A DNA stretch of 64,000 nt from an uncultured Bdellovibrionales bacterium (GTDB lineage: Bacteria > Bdellovibrionota > FAC87 > UBA2466), in contig CALCZU010000120.1 in NCBI GenBank assembly GCA_937903155.1, positions 17,107 through 81,106 on the forward strand, written 5' to 3'. The notes under the pieces were generated by a model, which was not told the DNA's origin, ran no database searches, and saw only the letters and a program-made list of their open reading frames with translations. Numbering within the stretch: position 1 is the first letter of the stretch; each line of letters begins with the position of its first letter. Made by a program: the position numbers and the translations under genes. Of this stretch, positions 62,935 to 64,000 are shown one piece after another.

Positions 62935-63878
62935 TGAGTTTCTTCTTCAACGCTGCTTTGGTGACGTAATCCCTCACCCGAATCGCGGCGACGTGGAACA
63001 GAGGGAGAATTTGAATTTCGTTCACTAAATTGTTCTAAAAAGTTAAGCAACGGACGTTTTTTTAAGTCGTTATCCGAAAGACCGAAGCTTCGCTCCCCGT
63101 CTTTTCCGTAGTAAAGCTCTTGAGCATTTTTGATGAAATTGGGATTCAGGTCCGTCATCTTATCGAGCATTTTGCGATTGTCTTCATCCATAAAGATTTT
63201 TTTAACTTCTTCGTAGTCTTTACGTTCGAAAGGGGACGTTTTATCCGAAAGCTTTTTTAGATTCTCTCCGAGCTGGACTTTCTTTTCCTCTAACTTTTGG
63301 GAGTTTTCGCTATTTTTGATATTCGCTAATGCTTTTTGCAATTGATCGGAGGTCGATTGACCGCTCGAGCGGGACAAAGCATCAAGGGACGAAGTTTTAT
63401 CAGATTCTTTTTCTCCAAAACTCGATCGGCGATTTTCTTCTTCAGGGAAAATTCCTTCGTTCTCAGATTTTTTGGGAGCTGCTTTGAGAATCGATTTTAA
63501 CTGTTTTGAAAGATTAGGAGTTAATCCCACTTCGTTTAAGAGTTGGCTCGTGGATTCGATGGGCAAATCGCTCACGTTTTTCATGAGGCCATTTGCATTG
63601 CTTGTGTTTTTAAAATAGGTATCGAGCGCCTCGTATCCTAGCCCGTTAAACATATCGATTAGCCCCGCCGTGTCTGCGTCCATACCCCTATCGTGCATAA
63701 ACGATCCGGGACTTGGCCGATTTCCTTCAACAAAAAGAACAACAAAGTCCTTATCCTGGAGAGCGCGAAGCATTTCTTCAGAAAGTGAAAACACATACGT
63801 AGAAAAGATTAAACTCAGTAAAAACAACCCTAAAAATCTCCTAGCGCCGCAATATACTATCAATCGAAAAAGTCGCAC
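62931..63878 (-). CDS. secreted hypothetical protein with disordered charged regions
   Basis: A protein of up to 315 residues with a hydrophobic N-terminus (LGLFLLSLIFSTYVFS), a short conserved-looking domain (about 33-130: DKDFVVLFVEGNRPSPGSFM), then Ser/Lys/Glu-rich, probably disordered sequence. GTG 63878 gives the full frame but lacks a ribosome binding site; TTG 63827, after AGGAG, gives a more usual signal peptide. No family recognised. Confidence 0.6.
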   Translation of the reverse strand: MRLFRLIVYCGARRFLGLFLLSLIFSTYVFSLSEEMLRALQDKDFVVLFVEGNRPSPGSFMHDRGMDADTAGLIDMFNGLGYEALDTYFKNTSNANGLMKNVSDLPIESTSQLLNEVGLTPNLSKQLKSILKAAPKKSENEGIFPEEENRRSSFGEKESDKTSSLDALSRSSGQSTSDQLQKALANIKNSENSQKLEEKKVQLGENLKKLSDKTSPFERKDYEEVKKIFMDEDNRKMLDKMTDLNPNFIKNAQELYYGKDGERSFGLSDNDLKKRPLLNFLEQFSERNSNSPSVPRRRDSGEGLRHQSSVEEETH

Positions 63879-63970
63879 GAGATATTTTCAGGCGTTTTCA
63901 CTGTATGCGAGATAACGAGGAAATGTGTCCGAGGAAAGGTGTCAGTGATCTTCCCCCGAAAAAGTGGACA

Positions 63971-64000
63971 TTAGGCGGCGGTTGTTTTTTCTTCATACAC
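63971..64000 (-). other. possible 3' end of a coding region cut by the window edge, perhaps an insertion sequence
   Basis: On the minus strand the last 30 bases read as an open frame ending VYEEKTTAA and TAA at 63971. Just beyond, TGTCCACTTTTTCGGGGGAAG (given as TGTCCACTTTTTCGG then GGGAAG) has the look of an IS end. Only ten codons are visible, so the identity is a guess. Confidence 0.2.

Noticed and set aside
1..64000. tRNA or rRNA genes
   Set aside because: None recognised on reading the intergenic spaces; this was by eye and short tRNAs could be missed.

Overview
The window reads as chromosomal DNA from a Gram-negative bacterium with moderate GC content. Signs of an outer membrane are several small beta-barrel proteins, lipoproteins with lipobox signals, an MCE/Mla-type lipid transporter, and two LPS-type glycosyltransferases (a GT9 heptosyltransferase-like protein and a WaaA/KdtA-like protein). 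The combination of a tilS-ftsH-cdaA-cdaR-glmM block, TPR-rich envelope proteins, trypsin-like lipoproteins and a RAYT-type transposase suggests Bdellovibrionota or another deltaproteobacteria-like lineage. That placement is inference from gene content, not a phylogenetic result.

Layout. 1-5037 (+): the 3' end of topA, a small beta-barrel protein, then an overlapping leucine/acyl-CoA catabolism cluster (free biotin carrier, HMG-CoA lyase, enoyl-CoA hydratase, carboxyltransferase) closed by a hairpin terminator. 5089-7069 (-): two tandem paralogous trypsin-like lipoproteins, each with its own near-consensus promoter. 7180-11619 (-): a complete BMP/nucleoside-type ABC importer. 11838-18485 (+): an MCE transporter operon with two different ATPases and two different MlaE permeases, an MCE protein, a beta-barrel protein, a large histidine kinase and a small basic membrane protein. 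18486-19689: a RAYT/HUH transposase flanked by inverted copies of a GGGGACGGAGG element, followed by a strongly G/T-rich non-coding stretch.

19690-32641: a TPR membrane protein, a PYROXD2-like oxidoreductase, a TIGR03545/TIGR03546-like pair, an M4-type metalloprotease coupled to an SH3/beta-barrel protein, queF, a methyltransferase-like protein, a degenerate alkaline-phosphatase-superfamily lipoprotein, and pgsA. 32651-41163: a REP-like hairpin, a 1369-residue TPR protein coupled to a PilZ protein, a VWA lipoprotein, and a very low-complexity Ser/Pro/Gly lipoprotein with a C-terminal EF-hand-like domain. 41302-52679 (-): eleven closely packed genes (secreted protein, suhB, GYF-domain protein, tilS, ftsH, FkbM methyltransferase, cdaA, cdaR, glmM, nnr, tsaE), probably one long transcription unit joining tRNA modification, membrane proteolysis, c-di-AMP synthesis and cell-wall precursor synthesis. 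52740-64000: a possible FAD protein, argS with an altered HIGH motif, two LPS-type transferases, a KimA-like potassium permease, a DUF218 protein, rpmB, a sigma54-type activator overlapping a beta-barrel gene, a secreted hypothetical protein, and at the right edge possibly the end of an insertion sequence.

The two most striking points are as follows. (1) The MCE transporter's two ATPases carry complementary defects, one in Walker B and the H-loop, the other in the signature motif. This predicts a heterodimer with one canonical and one degenerate ATP site, unlike the homodimeric MlaF. (2) A c-di-AMP synthase cluster lies in the same window as a homolog of KimA, the potassium importer that c-di-AMP controls in Bacillus.
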